A stretch of DNA of 64,000 nucleotides from Cyclina sinensis (GCA_012932295.1 JAAONU010000004.1:28870304-28934303); one strand, 5' to 3'; shown: positions 38,242 through 52,240, numbered from the stretch's first letter. The notes: a model not told the origin generated them from the letters alone. A program made the numbers and translations.

Positions 38242-40295
38242 ATGAGTCAACAATTAAAAGTACGGAAACGATACTTTGATGAAACTTTGCAGCATGCCAT
38301 TGATATGGTAAAAAGTGGGTCGATGTCGCTGAGAAGAGCCGCGTTAGCTTTTCAAATTCCAAAAAGCTCTTTGTCCAACAAGGTTAACGATAAAACTCAA
38401 GTTGGTTGTAAACCCGGTCCGTCATCTGTTCTATCTGAGGAGGAAGAACGTTCTATCTGAGGAGGAAGAACAATACACAGCTAATTGGGCGATACATATG
38501 GCAAAGATAGGCTTCGGGCGTAATCGCAGTGAACTTCTTGATACTGTGAAACAAATTCTTGACGCAGAGGGTCGGACCACACAGTTTAAGGATAACCGTC
38601 CCGGAAAAGATTGGTTTTACGGGTTTCTTAGGCGCCACCCGGAAATATCAGAGCGTGCACCTCAACAGCTTGCTAAAGAGAGAGCTGTAATCACTCCTGC
38701 TAAAGTAGAAAAGTGGTTTAGAGACTTTTCTAATTTTATGGCAAAAGAAGTAAAAGACCCTTCTCTATGGATGGACCCATCTAGATGGTTCAACGCAGAT
38801 TAGTCAGGCTTCCCCCTCTGTCCAAAAAGTGGTAAAGTTTTGGCGCCAAGGGGAGTACCAAATGTATATAACTTTACCTCTAGTGACAAGACACAAGTTA
38901 CTGTGTTAGCTTGTATGAGTGCCGCCGGTTACTACCCTAAGCCCCTTATTGTGTATCCTGGGAAACGGTTTGCTACAAATCCACTGGAAGGTTTCCTGAA
39001 GCTGTCATTGGAAGAACAGAGAACGGCTGGATGGATTCGGAATTATTTGTAACCTGGTTGAGAGATGTATTTGTGCCTGCATTAGATGATAGAGGTATAA
39101 GGCGTCCAGTCGTTCTCTTTGTAGATGGCCACTCTACTCACTCAACATTGGCGGCTTCAAAATTTTGTAGAGAACAGGAAATTATTTTATACTGTTTGCT
39201 AGAGCATGCCTCTCATTTGATGCAGCCATGCAACCTTAAGCTGTTCAGTTCATTAAAAGAATCCTGGAAATCTGCAGTCAGGGCATATCAAATTGCTAAC
39301 ATTGGCGAATATGTGACAAAAGCCAAATTTGCATCTGTTTTTAAGACAGCCTGGGTTAAATCTACAACAATAGAGATAGCAACAAAGGGTTTTCGGGATA
39401 GTGGCCTCTTTCCACTTGACAGCAGAAAGGTTCTGGGTACATCTAAAATGGAGCCAAGTCAAGTATTTTCTTTGAAACCGTCTCCTCCCTCTGCATCAGT
39501 ACCTGTATCCACAGCAACACTTTCCCATGAAAGCAATGAAGTTTCTTCTGCCTGCATAAATGCTAGTGAAGCCCCACCTGAAAAGGAAACAAAAATAGAC
39601 CAGAACCGTAATATTATAGACATAAGCTTGCAGCAAAGCCAATCCACAGCTGATAGTAATGTTGATCCTGTTGAACTAAAGACTGCTGGTACAAGCGGCA
39701 GTATTCAAGATGGAAAAGTCAGCGAATCGTTTAAGTCTGTCTTGAAAATACCATCAACAACACAAAAAACTAAATCTACATCTGAACGTATTGCTCTTCC
39801 AAAAGCAATTTCTGGCCAGAAATTCCATGATATGCTAATGGAAAAGCAGCAGAAAAAAGAAGAAGAAATGAGAGCAAAGGAGCAACGGAAAGAGAAGAAC
39901 GTAAACAAAAGGATGAAGAGGAGAAGGAAAAGAAAAGAAAGGAGCGAGAGGAAAAAAAAGAACAACGAATGAAAAAAAATAAAGAAAATGAACTGAAGAA
40001 GAAGCTGAAAATGACAAAGAAAGTGCAGAAAAGAAAACACAGCTCTTCTGATTCTGACACCGATCCATCTGAAGAGGTCGCCTTTGCTGATGATGCATTA
40101 GAAGATGTAGATGTTAATATTACAGACACTAAATGTTACGCATGTGGGGTTGATGTCGATGGGGAATACGAGAACTGGATGTCATGTCATAACTGCCCGA
40201 GATGGTTACACAGGGCTTGTGTTTCTACTATTGATCTGATCTCAATGAGCGAATCGGAACTAGCTGATTTACAGTTCGAGTGTGACTATTGTTAA
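38242..40295 (+). pseudogene. Broken pogo-like transposase with C-terminal PHD finger
   Basis: The ATG at 38242 follows an acceptor-like TTGCAG. Domains in order: a psq-type helix-turn-helix (RYFDETLQHAIDMVKSG, SLRRAALAFQIPKSSL; 38270-38385); a CENP-B-type HTH (RPGKDWFYGFLRRHP; about 38600-38650); and a DDE_1 core with NAD|SGF (38792-38812), LFVDGHSTHST (39115-39147) and MQPCNLKLF (39220-39246). Next come a Lys/Glu-rich coiled coil (about 39830-40040) and a C4HC3 finger (CYAC, CHNC, LHRAC, CDYC; 40135-40295). Breaks: a 22-bp tandem duplication (38428-38471), TAG at 38801, a frameshift near 39010, a frameshift near 39893. The third catalytic position reads Asn (AAC, 39232-39234) where the family has Asp. 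PHD-like fingers occur at the C-terminus of some animal pogo/CENP-B-type transposases. Confidence 0.88.
38428..38471. repeat. 22-bp tandem duplication breaking the transposase
   Basis: Two exact adjacent copies of a 22-bp unit beginning GTTCTATCTGAGGAGG. Because 22 is not a multiple of three, the frame shifts by one and ends at TGA 38458-38460. The downstream domain continues in the frame expected if one copy were absent. Confidence 0.95.
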
Positions 40296-40556
40296 ATGTT
40301 AAGTCTTGCAGTACTTGGATTGATAGAATATTATTTTCTTTATGAAATCACTCTGTTAATTTAAAATATAGTTTTTTAGCCGTTTGATGTTTCCATGGCA
40401 GTATTAGCGTTTTCGTTCATACATTTTAATGTATCGTCGTTTTAAGAAACTGCTACAATGAAATTTTAACAGTTTTTTAATTGTTTATGAAATGATACAA
40501 ATCATATATTTACCTGTTAGCGGTACATTGTCGTTTTTTTAAAACTCCAAAAGTGT

Positions 40557-40784
40557 CCACTAATACCCGACAGCGTGTTCAGTTATAGCAGAATGGTTCA
40601 GTAACTCCCGACTGTATGTGTACAAATATCATACACATTATTATAGTTAAACGGCCACTTGACATGCTCCGGTCCATTAAATACCGACGCCAAATGAACA
40701 CGCTACATAATACTAACTTAAATTTGGTGAAATGCTGATATACGACATCCGTGTTGAAATTAATGCTTAAGTGTCCACTAATAC
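40557..40784. repeat. Right-end copies of the CACTAATACCCGA motif
   Basis: TCCACTAATACCCGACA at 40557, TTCAGTAACTCCCGAC at 40607 and TCCACTAATACCCGAAC at 40771 repeat the core of the left inverted repeat. Multiple subterminal copies suggest transposase-binding sites. Confidence 0.7.
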
Positions 40785-40799
40785 CCGAACCCGCTCTGT

Positions 40800-42339
40800 G
40801 ATAACCAGCACCAGTTCCATGAAGTTACCCGGTTCCTATAAATGTGACTTTGACAATATGCATTTTCTATATGAGTATGATACTAACATAAATATGGCAT
40901 TCACTCAGGGGTTTGTAGAAGACCCTTCATTGTATCAAAATTTTCTAGGCTAGTTCTTTGGCAGTTCCTGTGAACATAAAAGCGACAGGATATAACTATG
41001 AGCTTGCAATGCAGCTACAAACAATCTTTTGAGAAGAACAGGTTCCACATGAAAACAGTCATAATGATATATATTCAATGTGTCTGAATCAATAACTGAA
41101 AGTCTAGATAAGAGATAGGCAGTACAGAATAGATTTCTGTCCTTGTCACACTAATGGACTTGTTTTTTGATGATAAATGGATATTTTACTTTACTATTCA
41201 TGTGCTGATTTGCAGATTCGCATTAAGTGCTCTAGTAGGAATCGTTTCATTAGAATTGAAAGACATATTATACATGAATTCTGTTTTTAATATATAAATG
41301 TTTTATTCATCTTTCTTATAACCTTACAGTTTTTTGCAAACAGAAGACTAGAATTGATAAATCAAGCAATTGACGTATTGAAAACTCTTACAAACTTTTA
41401 AGAAAAAATTTGAAAGATAAAAGCTGAGCAAAGAATTGAACTAAGCAAATATATATAGAAAATAGAACTGTCAGTGTATGAATATTTGCCAATGTATTTA
41501 AATTCGTGATCTTTTATCTTAAAAAGAAACTAATTCAAAGTCAGTGAATTAAATTAAGTTTTAGAATAAAAAAACCGTTCTTATAAATTAGATTTGGTAT
41601 TCCGTGTTATAAAATCCCGAAAAACCATTCCTAATTCATTTTCCGTTTGAAAGTAGCTCGCCTGTAAAACTGTATAGAGATGAAATATTGTGCGCGCACA
41701 TACACAGAGAAGCAAACAGTTTCTTTGTTGTTGTTCGTATCCTCTGTAGGGACAAAAAGTTGAAGGTTTTCGCAGGCCTGAATACTTTGAGAATGTCATA
41801 CTGGTAAAATCGGTCAAGTTTTGTTAAACATTAAACATATCATAGATATGACTAATTTCATAGGAATTAAACAAAATAAAACTGAAATAAAATGAAATTG
41901 AGAGAGTTATATGTTTCATGCTGAAAGGCCACGAAGCGAAGCAAAAATATGTTGACAGTATTTTTCTGAAAAACACTCCCATGAGATAAAATCACAATAA
42001 TGAAATTTACAAGTAAATGGAAAATGCAGGAGACTAATAAAAGAAGACGAAAATGTTCCAATGTCTTAAACTCTCAAAATAAAACTATTACAGATTACAT
42101 GGGCATTAGTCAAAGCACTTAAAGGATAACCAGACTGTGAATCCATGAAGAACAGATGTTATCTTAAAATGTATAAATCCAAAAGTTTTATATGAATTCT
42201 CATTACAAAATACCATTTTTATGTGCAGATTCTTCATTCATGCGATTGTTTTAGAAAATATCAGATATTATAATATACAGGTCTGAAAGCATAGCCCTTA
42301 CAGAAAACAACAACAAAAGTAGGGTCGTAAGTTACTTAG
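40800..42339. other. AT-rich DNA without recognisable genes
   Basis: Short unrecognised frames only. Copy A of the segmental duplication may begin somewhere in the last few hundred bases, but similarity is too weak to place by eye. Confidence 0.55.
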
Positions 42340-42853
42340 TCTAAACTCAAAACAGATGGTTAAACTTCACCTGCAAGCAGTCTAAAATGTCAAAAAGTAT
42401 CCAAGAATGAAAAGATTTATCAAATCTACATTTTTTTCATTTGTCCAATGACCTAAACGGAAACTGTGATACAAAATAAATATCTAACGTGCATTCAGAG
42501 GAAAAATGGATTCTATATCTCGATAACTTTAAAGGGATACACAGGCAAATGAATGCCCAAAAAATTAATACTGATATTATTTGCTCAAATCACGTTCAAT
42601 ATGAAAAACTTCCCAGTATGTTTGTCCATATAAATCATGTGACATGCGGGCTTGAACATAAGTATTTGAAGTTTCTTTAACAGAAAGTAAAACATGAACG
42701 GAATCTACGAGTTATTTTCAAATAGATTACGTGACAATAACAACCAATCATCTTTTCTTTTGGGCTGCTTTTTGCCGTTGATTGCGTGACAGGTACTTAA
42801 ACCGTCCAATCACTCACTTCGAAATTTAGCGCGAAATCTAAATTTTCTATCTA

Positions 42854-42867
42854 GACCCACGTGGGTC
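42854..42867. other. 14-bp perfect palindrome with CACGTG core
   Basis: GACCCACGTGGGTC, centred on an E-box. No gene start is recognised nearby, so a regulatory role is unsupported. Confidence 0.6.
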
Positions 42868-45800
42868 AAGTTAGGAAACCACCCTGTTTTCCATTTAAAA
42901 ACATGAAATTTTTGTTACTGTGACTGAACATTGTATTTATTTCGATCACATTTATATTATATTGATTGAAGAAACGAGAAAGAAAGCATAAAACTTTTGT
43001 CTGTTTATCCCTTTAATAATGACTTGTGTAATTGTTTAAATAGTAAAACGAGTGATACCAGAAAGCCTGTCTTTACGGGGGTTATATGGGTGATATTAAA
43101 ATTTTATGGTTGATTAATACTCTTTTCATAAGAAGTGTTAAATTATTATTTCTTATAATTGTAATAACACAACTTTCAATCGACAGTGACCATTTTTCCT
43201 GCATCTATTAAGAAACCTAAACACTAACAGCTGTGATACGTACATTCCATTATTCAAGGTAAATTATACTTTTTTTGTATTATCATTTTCAGATGGTTAA
43301 GCCAGACTGAAGACTGTTTAATATCTTAATAATCATACTGAATCGGAGCCGAAATAAAGTGGAACAATTAATTATGTGACCGATTGCCTACCAATCGTAT
43401 CAAGTATCGAATTAAGAACGCTTATCTTAGATATTGAATTACAAAAGAATTTAATCGGATTCATTAGAGTGCAGGCAAATAATTAAATAAAAAAACAATC
43501 CAATTTTCTTGAAATTGAAAATGGAATTACAATTTACATTTTCAAAATGATTTATTTGGTCGGTAGAATAGATTCAGTTTCTTTTTAGTTTCATGTGCTT
43601 GGTTTGATTCTACTTGTTAATATATACTTCCAACAATATACCACCTTGTACATGAATTATATCTTAACAAGGCTCTCTAAGGTTGACTGATTATATATAT
43701 TTCATTAACAAGTGACTTTTTTCCTTAAAAACTAAACCATAACTAAACCATAAACTCGATGTCTATAAGGAATATTTTTGTTAACTACAATTCTCTCCTA
43801 TTTAGGTGAAAGACAAATTGTATTATAAAGATGAATTCAATCAAAATAACATGATTTATATACAACTATTTTTTTCTTATTGAACTCAACATTTCTAATA
43901 CTTCAACAGCTAAATACAAAAATGCAAATGTCAAGATGCCCTAGGCAGATCTTTTTGCTTTTTTTGTTTTAATAACTTTGATAGCTGTATCAAATATGTA
44001 GATCCTATTATCTGAGTATGTTTTATCTTAAAATTTGTAAGTTTAACTTGATCTTAATGGCACCATTTTTAAACGATGTTTTTCGTTGCCTCAGCTAAAT
44101 TCTCCGAATGAATGAATTGTTGAATGAAGAATGACGCCTCATATTATAATTATGTTATAATTTCTATCACATTAATCAACCTGAACAGTAGGAACCTATT
44201 TGCCTCAGTAAATAAGCACACATTTAGAAAATATAAATGACAGTTACAAGAACGCAAAGAATATGCACTTCATAAACAAACCAAATTCTTTTTTAAAATC
44301 GATGGAACAGAAGCGCTTGATGTTGTAGTTTCTTTGTCATTCTAAGATTTACCCTGTAAGTCTGAACAATTAATATTGTTTAGAAAAACACCAAGTGAAT
44401 ATGGTTTGACATTCCATTTGTCTTTTTTTTTAATCGTTTTTGCATGTTTCAGTTTCAGTTATTTTAAACGTTTATCTGAATACCCAAGGCAATGTTTTAA
44501 GCTCATTACAAAACCAGTACGTAACATTTTTTGTTAATTTGACAGCTGATGTTTCTTGGAATTTAGGTCACAAAAATTTACAATTAAGTTTAAGATAAAC
44601 ATGAAAATATTTCATAGCTTTAGCATATTGACAGCAGTGTTTTTAGTAGAAATAGTGAAGTTGGACAATCCGTTTCCAAGATCTGAAATTAAATGCAAGC
44701 ACTTAGGAAGTCAGTATCGTAGGAACAAAATTTAGCAAAAACAATTGGACAGAAAATGACTACGAGCTTACGTGTATAGAATTAACACCATTTTTCCGAT
44801 GCTAATCCGTCCTGGGAATTCATCAAAATGATAAAAAGTACGATATAATGGAGAGGGAGGCAAACGGAACATCCAATATACGTAACTATATAGTACAAAC
44901 TTGTTAAAGTCTACAGTGTTAGAACTAGTGTTTGAAATGCTAGCCAAAGGAGAAAACGTTCAGAGAACCACTTGAAAAAGTTTCGTGAACATTCTATTAA
45001 AAAGATTATTTGACTTAAAACAGGAGTCTGAAACATTCTTTGATTATAAACAATTTACTAGCACTTAGATATGTTTACACAAATCTTTGATCTGCAAAAT
45101 GTTTTCTTCTGGCAGAGGTTATATTCGAATTACTTCTCTATACAATTCTTATATTTTGGTGACCATGGTGTGTACCGCTATCACTTAGTTTGCTTAGCTG
45201 ACTTTGCTTTTCAGACCTTTCTATCACAGTAGCGAGGCACAAGAGTGAGATTGCCTTTTTCATAATAACTGTTATTCATTATATGTCATTCCGCGAATTC
45301 CTTGTGCATTAGTCTGAAAGCTCGAGATTCAAAAAATATGATATAACAACTTTCCAAAACAATCCATCTTAATATAATTCTGACTAATATAGAAATTTTA
45401 GTGTTGCTGTGTAAGTGCAGGTTCAGTAGTGTAGGCTAAGTGAAACTGAAAATAATATGCAAAAACATTACCTTGCAATCTTCTTGAATTAGAAACTGCC
45501 AAGAGAATTTTTACCCGATATACTTGATGATAAGTAGAGGTAATTCTGAACGTATTCAAAGAATTAAAAAGACAGATATCAATTTTGTGAAAAAAATATC
45601 TACAGGCACTTAAGACCAGAAAAGTTTTGAATTACCAAATGTAAATGAGATATATATGACAATTCGTATTACATTTTTCGTTGTCTGTCACTTTCATATG
45701 TAGAACTGCAGTCACAATACATGACTTGAAGGTCCACCTCGTCTGTTCATAATTATCTGCTATTATTCTTGTACTATTGATCTTCTCAATATGGGAACAA

Positions 45801-47829
45801 CATTGCCCTTTAGTTAGACAAAAGGCGAACATCGCATCGATTTAATAAAATATCACAAACATTAAGAGAATTTTAAGATAAAATAAAATATAACAGTGTT
45901 ACGTAACTATTCATTGTACTGTTAATCATTGTGCGTTTTCATAGAGAAATACATGTATGTTCAGATATACAAAGTTAACAAGGGAAAGGTATGCAAATCA
46001 ATTTTGACACTGTAATTAATAAAAGTACATGCAAATTTAGAGAAAAAATAGACACCTCTTAGGGAAAGAATATAAAATATACTGATACATGAAAAGAAAA
46101 CGAAATTAAACAAAGTGTTGCAAAAATTATTACATTGTGTTTATAACATACACACTGTGTTTTAAGGATAGTATGTACATGCCTTTTTTGACCCTGTTTA
46201 GTCTGTATGCAATGATAAAATGAAAATAAAGCATTTTGTTGCCAGTAAAAAGTAAACTAATGATGTTCCCAGTAACAATATAGGGAAAGCCTTGTCAGAT
46301 TTGGGGTAAATTTTGAGATATTCTTAGCCATACAATTAATAAATTAAAATTAATGTTCTTTTGCTCGTCTGTTAGCGAATTTTGGATCCATCTCGCATTT
46401 TTTATTACAAGTAAGTACCTACAGGAAAATACCAACTTTGACTTACTAGGGTTAGTCTTGCAACTGATTGTTTAATCTTCTATGAATTCTCGCTTGAAGG
46501 AAGTAAACGTTTTTAATAATCTTTTTCTAATTCAAACCACGCCTTTAAAATGCTTTACTGTCATATCCGACACGTTTTTTCCCGTTATGTATTGAACATT
46601 TTATCGTATATCTTTTCATATACCTTTTCGTATCAGTCTTTGAACTTTTTTGTTCGCCCCAAGATTACCTTTGTATCCATAAAGAAATAAACGTTGAATT
46701 GTTATAAAACACATATACATATAATATGTATATTATAAAAATATAAGTTAGCTTTGCAGACACAACTTAGCTAGGAGGGACAATGGTGGAGGGGTTTTAG
46801 CACAGAACTCCAGATTTGTAATTTGCTGGTACGAATACCATTAGAATTGAGAGTCTACAGTGACTTTTCGCATTCCTTACCTTCGGTGCGAGTAGTGGTT
46901 TGAACTCAGGGAGCAGTCATCAAAAGGAATTAATACAAGTAATGTAGGAACATGCTTTCCAGCCGCTATCAAATACATAAGTTTAAACTACACTTATAAC
47001 TTAAGATGTTATTTTCAGTCTGGTAATTTCAGTCTAAAATCTTTAGGCAGATATGTACTGGAAGAGAACACACTTAATGGTGTTTTTTTTATAACATTAG
47101 GTACTTAAAGTACATAAATTATAAGAAATGATATCTTCCGTACTTAACCAGAGGAATTTACTTCCGATGTTTTAAAGGCTTAATGATCTATATTGACAAC
47201 ACGTGGAAGTAGGTGAAAGGATCCTACAACAAAAGAGTAGAAGTAGTAAAAATAATGAAATATAAAAAGACATAACATTTGCAAAAGATAAAGATAACAC
47301 GTGATGCATTATAAAATTCAGGATCATTATTCATCATAACTAGAAAAATACGACAGAAGACTCAGACATTTGAAGCAAATATTATCCAAGTCTAAAAGAA
47401 AAAGATATGGTATCGACATCGAAATAATTATGTTGAAACTTCATACAGACATACTCTTGGCCAATAATACATAAAGAAGGGAACAAAGATCTTCAGTTTA
47501 ATATGTTCCGTCTTTTGTGAATTTTCACCATTTAAGTAGGTAAGGGGGCCATTATGATCCTTTCTCGCTCATCTGAGCAAACCTGTGACGTAAGGTTCGA
47601 CCAGTATTATCAAACTTCAAGCTCGTTAGATTCTATGTGAACAATGCAACTTTATAGAGCTCCTACGTTTTCTTGTTATCTGATCTGGTGACCCAGTTTT
47701 TTTCTCTGCATGACCTTATTTCGTTTTATTTTAGAAATTTAGTGTGACCAACGTTGCAAAAATTGTTGATAAAGCTTGAGGCTGTACGCAGTTTGTATCT
47801 GTTATATTTCATATAGGGTGTAGTATATG

Positions 47830-47868
<39 letters not shown>
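47830..47868. repeat. (AAT)n microsatellite in copy A
   Basis: About ten ATA/AAT units ending in AAATAAATAAG. A shorter version is at the equivalent place in copy B (60779-60798), so the seed predates the duplication. Confidence 0.92.
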
Positions 47869-49060
47869 AGGTCATTTACCATTACTGTAACTGCACAATA
47901 CACTTTTTTGTTGATTTCAAATCAGTTACATTACGAATATCTTATGTGTTTCCTTATACATTTTCATCTATGTTCCTAACATTAAAAAGAAATGCATAAC
48001 AAGAGGGCCTTAATCTCTCAATTCGCTCTCCTGAGCACAGCTCTTTAAAAGTATAAGTTGTACAGGACTTACAGGACTCAAGCATATACAGGTTTTTGTA
48101 TTAAAGTTCAGTTAAACTATGTTCTCCGATGCCCCAGTGCAGGAACTTTGTAAGTACATCTTTAACGTAATACAGTAAAAAGTGCTTCTTGAAAACATTA
48201 CTGTAACAGTAACAAACTTTCTGCACTTGATGTCGTTCATAGTTTTAGAAGAAATGACACAAGAGATAACCCTCTACGGTTTTAACTTATCTGTTTTTTC
48301 TGGTGTAAAATTGTTTCTATTTTGTCTAGTAAAGCTGTTGTAAATGAAGTTGACTCGCCTCCTGAATCTGGTTTTATTATTCTGCTATTGATTTCTCAAT
48401 GCAGCTCAGCATTTCTCTCTCAGTCTGTTGCAACGTAGACAGGCGTCAAACTTTGCAATAAAAATATCAGGATTAATATATTGCTAAATATATTAAAGCA
48501 CAAGGTAACCTAGTTATCTTTGTAAATTATCAGTGGAGTTACATTTATAAAAAATGTAATACACTGTAAACTTAAAAAAATAGTTTTGCAAAAAACATAA
48601 CATTCTAAATAAAACAATTATTCTAAATTAGAAAAAAATAAATGTACATATCAAAAGGAAGGCCTATCCAAAAGCTCTGTAATTAGCCAAACAATTTCAC
48701 GTCTAATTAACATATAATGAACAATAAATGACAGTTCAGATTTTTATTTTTTAAAGGCATACCATAAATTTATTCTAGTATTATAATTGTATTATTAAGT
48801 TTTAACTTTAAAAATAGATATATTTGGGAACGATATTGAACGAATCAATACACGATTTCAAAGTTTCAGTCTAAACGTTTAATACATGAGCTTTAAGTAT
48901 GAAGGGTAATTGCAATTATTTTGAAACATTTTGGTAGATAACGATTTTTTTCTTTTTACAATGAAATCCACTTTTTCTCCTTCTCCGTGTCTCTATGCTC
49001 TAAGGAATTTTCCTTTTATTTAAAGTGTCTGTTTGTCTTCTAATTAACAACAATTGTTTT

Positions 49061-49929
49061 CGGCATAGCTGTATTAAAATCGTTTTTTAACCTACATTTG
49101 TAAGGAATGAAATTGTTAGATACAAAATCTTCTGCTCAAGAAGGATGTTTGCCATTGGTTAGACGTGTTTCTCTTATAACATTTTAGGGCAGAATGTGTA
49201 ATTATTAGTTTTATTTCTGCTGAAAATAATGAAATGATAATACGATTAACACAATCGTTAATTAAATATCAAAACGTTTAACCATGAAAATTAAACTAAA
49301 AATAACAATAAATAAATAATAAACATGCCTAAATATTAAATTTATTTTACTGAAAACGAGTCATCAACAAAGTGCCTTACAATTGCCGTGTATATTTTGT
49401 ATAGGTCAGTCAAAAAAGTGCTTAAGTGCTATCTTAGATATAAACCATTTATTCTGTATGTAATTTATTTTATTATATATAACAACAATGTTAAATATGT
49501 AAATAAGTCAGGTTATAAGCAGATATTGATACACAACCTATTAAAATGAGGTGATTGTAACAAAACACAATATTTTCATAATTTTATGTCAACCATGCTA
49601 AAGTTGTTTCTTTCCTACGCTGAAAGATTAACCATAAACTTATGGTAATAATATTGAAAATGATAGTGTTTTTTTGTAAGCTAGTTTATTTTTAATTACT
49701 TAGTTACTGTCAATACAATATATCATGTAGGAGATTTCAAAGGGAAAGACTTATAGACGAATGCAGCAGAACTTGATTTAATAGAAACGCGAAACTGACC
49801 TAAAGGCAGCTGTGTTTATTGACAGAATATTGGCTATTTAACTAACCTCTTCTCTTTTCACGACATTAAGTTACTTTTGATGTTGAATCGTTATTAAAGT
49901 ATTCATGAAATTATATACAAAATTACACA
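49061..49929. other. Spacer between duplication copies A and B
   Basis: AT-rich. I cannot align it with either flank by eye. The true junction between the two copies probably lies here. No gene seen. Confidence 0.5.
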
Positions 49930-52240
49930 GTATTTTTCTTAGTCAGAGGTCAGACTTAATCTGCAAATAGTCTCAAATTAAAAAAAGTAACCCAAGATGA
50001 CAATGTGTTTTATCAACTCTCAAAAATAATTTGTTCGTTCGTGTATTGGCCGTTACGGAATATATGATAAAATATTAATAAGCACTTAAAGTTCTTTCAG
50101 AGGAAGATAGGAACAGTAATTTACATAAAAAATTTGTAAAAAAAAATAAAATAAAAAAGATAAAGTGAGTCTTCATAGGGAGAAACAAGATGATGTCAAT
50201 ATTTAGTTTGATAGAATAAGAAATATTTCTGTATTATCTCAAATGACTTTAATTCAATCGACTGACTGTGACCATTTTCTGTATCTATTTAAAAACCTGA
50301 ATATCAACAGCTGTAATACGTACATTACATTATTCAAGGTAATACTAGTTTGTATTATCATTTTCAAATGGTTAAACCGGACTGAAAACCTTTTAATATC
50401 TTAGAGCCGAAATACAGTCTGTTGTTCAATTAACTTCGTGACATTGCCGACCAATCGTATCAAGTATCGAATTAAGACCGCTTATCCTAGATACTGAATT
50501 ACAAAAGAACTTAATCAGATTCATTAAAGTAAATAATTAAATAAAAAACTATCCAATTTTCTTGAAACTGAAAACGGAATTACAATTTACATTTTCAAAA
50601 TGATCGATTTGGTCGGTAGAATAAATTTCTTCTTTTTTTATTTTAAGAATACATGATATATCTTTGTTAACAATCTTTGTTAATACATCTTTGTTAATAA
50701 AGCTAAAGATTGAAATAATGATGACATACTTAACGAAGTTACTTTGGAATATAAATACATTTATATTCACACTGGTTTTTTTTATTGAGTTTCATCTGCT
50801 TGGCTTGATTCTACTAGTAAATATTTACTTCCAACAATATACCACCTTGTACATTAATTATATCTTACCAAGGTTGTATAAGGTTGACTGATTATAGATA
50901 TTTCATGAAAAATTAATGTGATTAACTTCTTTTTCCTTAATAACTAAACTTAACTAAAAACTCGATGTCTATAAGGAATATTTTTGGTGACTACAATTCT
51001 CGCCTATTTAGGTGAAAGACAAATTGTATTTTAAAGATGAATTCAACCAAAATAACATGATATATATACAGCTATTTTTCTTATTGTCCTCAATATTTCT
51101 AATATTTTAACAGCTAAATACAATCCATACCTACAAATCTTCAAGACACATCAATAGGTTCATAAACGTGATGATTCATCAACAAAAGGCAAATGTCAAG
51201 ATGCCCTAGGCAGATCTTTATTTAAAAAGAAAAAAAACAAATGTTCTATGATAAAGTTTTAGATGCTATTAAGGAAGATATATGTACCAAATATGTAGAT
51301 CCTGTTATCTGTGTATGCTTTATCTTTGTAAGTGAAACTGAATCTTCATGGCACCATCTTGAAACAATGCCTATCGTTGCCTCAGCTAAATTCCCTGAAG
51401 GATTAAATTGTTGAATGAAGAATGACGCCTCATATTATAATTATGTTATAATTTCTAACACATGAACTTAATCAATTTGAACAGTAGCAACCTAATTGTC
51501 TATGTAAATAAGCACACATTTAGAAAAAATAAATAAGTTTCAAGAACTCTAAGAATATGCACTTATTTATACACAAACCCTTATTCTTTTAAAAATCGAT
51601 GGAACAATTACGCTTGAAAGTTGTAGTTTCTTTGTCGTTTGATTTATTTTACAATTCTCAATTAACCCTGTGAGTCTGAACATTTATATTGTTTAGAAAA
51701 ATACCAAGTGTACTGAATACTGTTTGACATTCCATTTGTCTTTTTTAAAATTGTTTTTGCATGTTTCAGTTTCAGTTATTTTAAACGTTTATCTGAATAC
51801 CCAAGGCACAGTTTTAAGTATGGACATTTCAAAGTTCATTACAAAACCAGTACATAACAAATTTTTGTTAATTTGACAGCTGATGTTTCTTGGATTTAAG
51901 GTCACATAAATTTTAAAATTAAGTTGAAGATAAACATGAAAATATTTCATAGCTTAAGTATACTGACTGCAGTGTTTTAGTAGAAATAGTCAAGTTGGAC
52001 AATCCGATTCCAAGATCTCAAATTAAATGCAAGCTCAGTATCGTAGGAACAAAATTTAGCAAAAACTATTGGACAGAAAATGAGTACAAACTTACGTGTA
52101 TAGAATTAACAACATTTCTCCGATGCTATATACCGTCATGAGAATTCATCAAAATGATTAAAAGTACGAGATAATGGAGATGGAGGCAGACGGAACATCT
52201 GAGATACGTAACTATATAGTACAAACTTGTTAAAGACTTA

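Larger units (their letters stand above)
37798..40791 (+). mobile_element. Pogo-like (Tc1/mariner superfamily) transposon remnant
   Basis: A broken DDE transposase with CENP-B-type DNA-binding domains lies between a left inverted repeat (37798-37851) and several right-hand copies of the same motif (40557-40571, 40607-40622, 40771-40784). The exact outer boundaries and TA duplications are not resolved. Confidence 0.7.
42340..49060 (+). repeat. Segmental duplication, copy A
   Basis: Collinear, same orientation as copy B. Matching anchors (A/B) include: TACGTACATT at about 43239/50317; ACCAATCGTATCAAGTATCG at 43391/50451; GCAAATGTCAAGATGCCCTA at about 43924/51189; CATTCCATTTGTCTTTTTT at 44412/51729; GGTGTGTACCGCTATCAC at 45168/52861; GAGATATATATGACAATTCG at 45647/53330; TACAGGACTTACAGGACTCA at 48060 (with one change at 60993); GTGTTTGTCTTCT-like at 49029/61871. 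The copies differ by many substitutions and small indels. No protein-coding potential is conserved between them that I can see. Copy A keeps the pre-insertion sites of three elements found in copy B. Confidence 0.9.

Noticed and set aside
39705..40129. Three overlapping minus-strand frames rich in Phe and Ser
   Set aside because: Antisense of the Lys/Glu-rich coiled coil of the pogo transposase.
46885..46905. B-box-like GGTTTGAACTC in both duplication copies
   Set aside because: No A box at the right distance, so not enough for a SINE or tRNA call.
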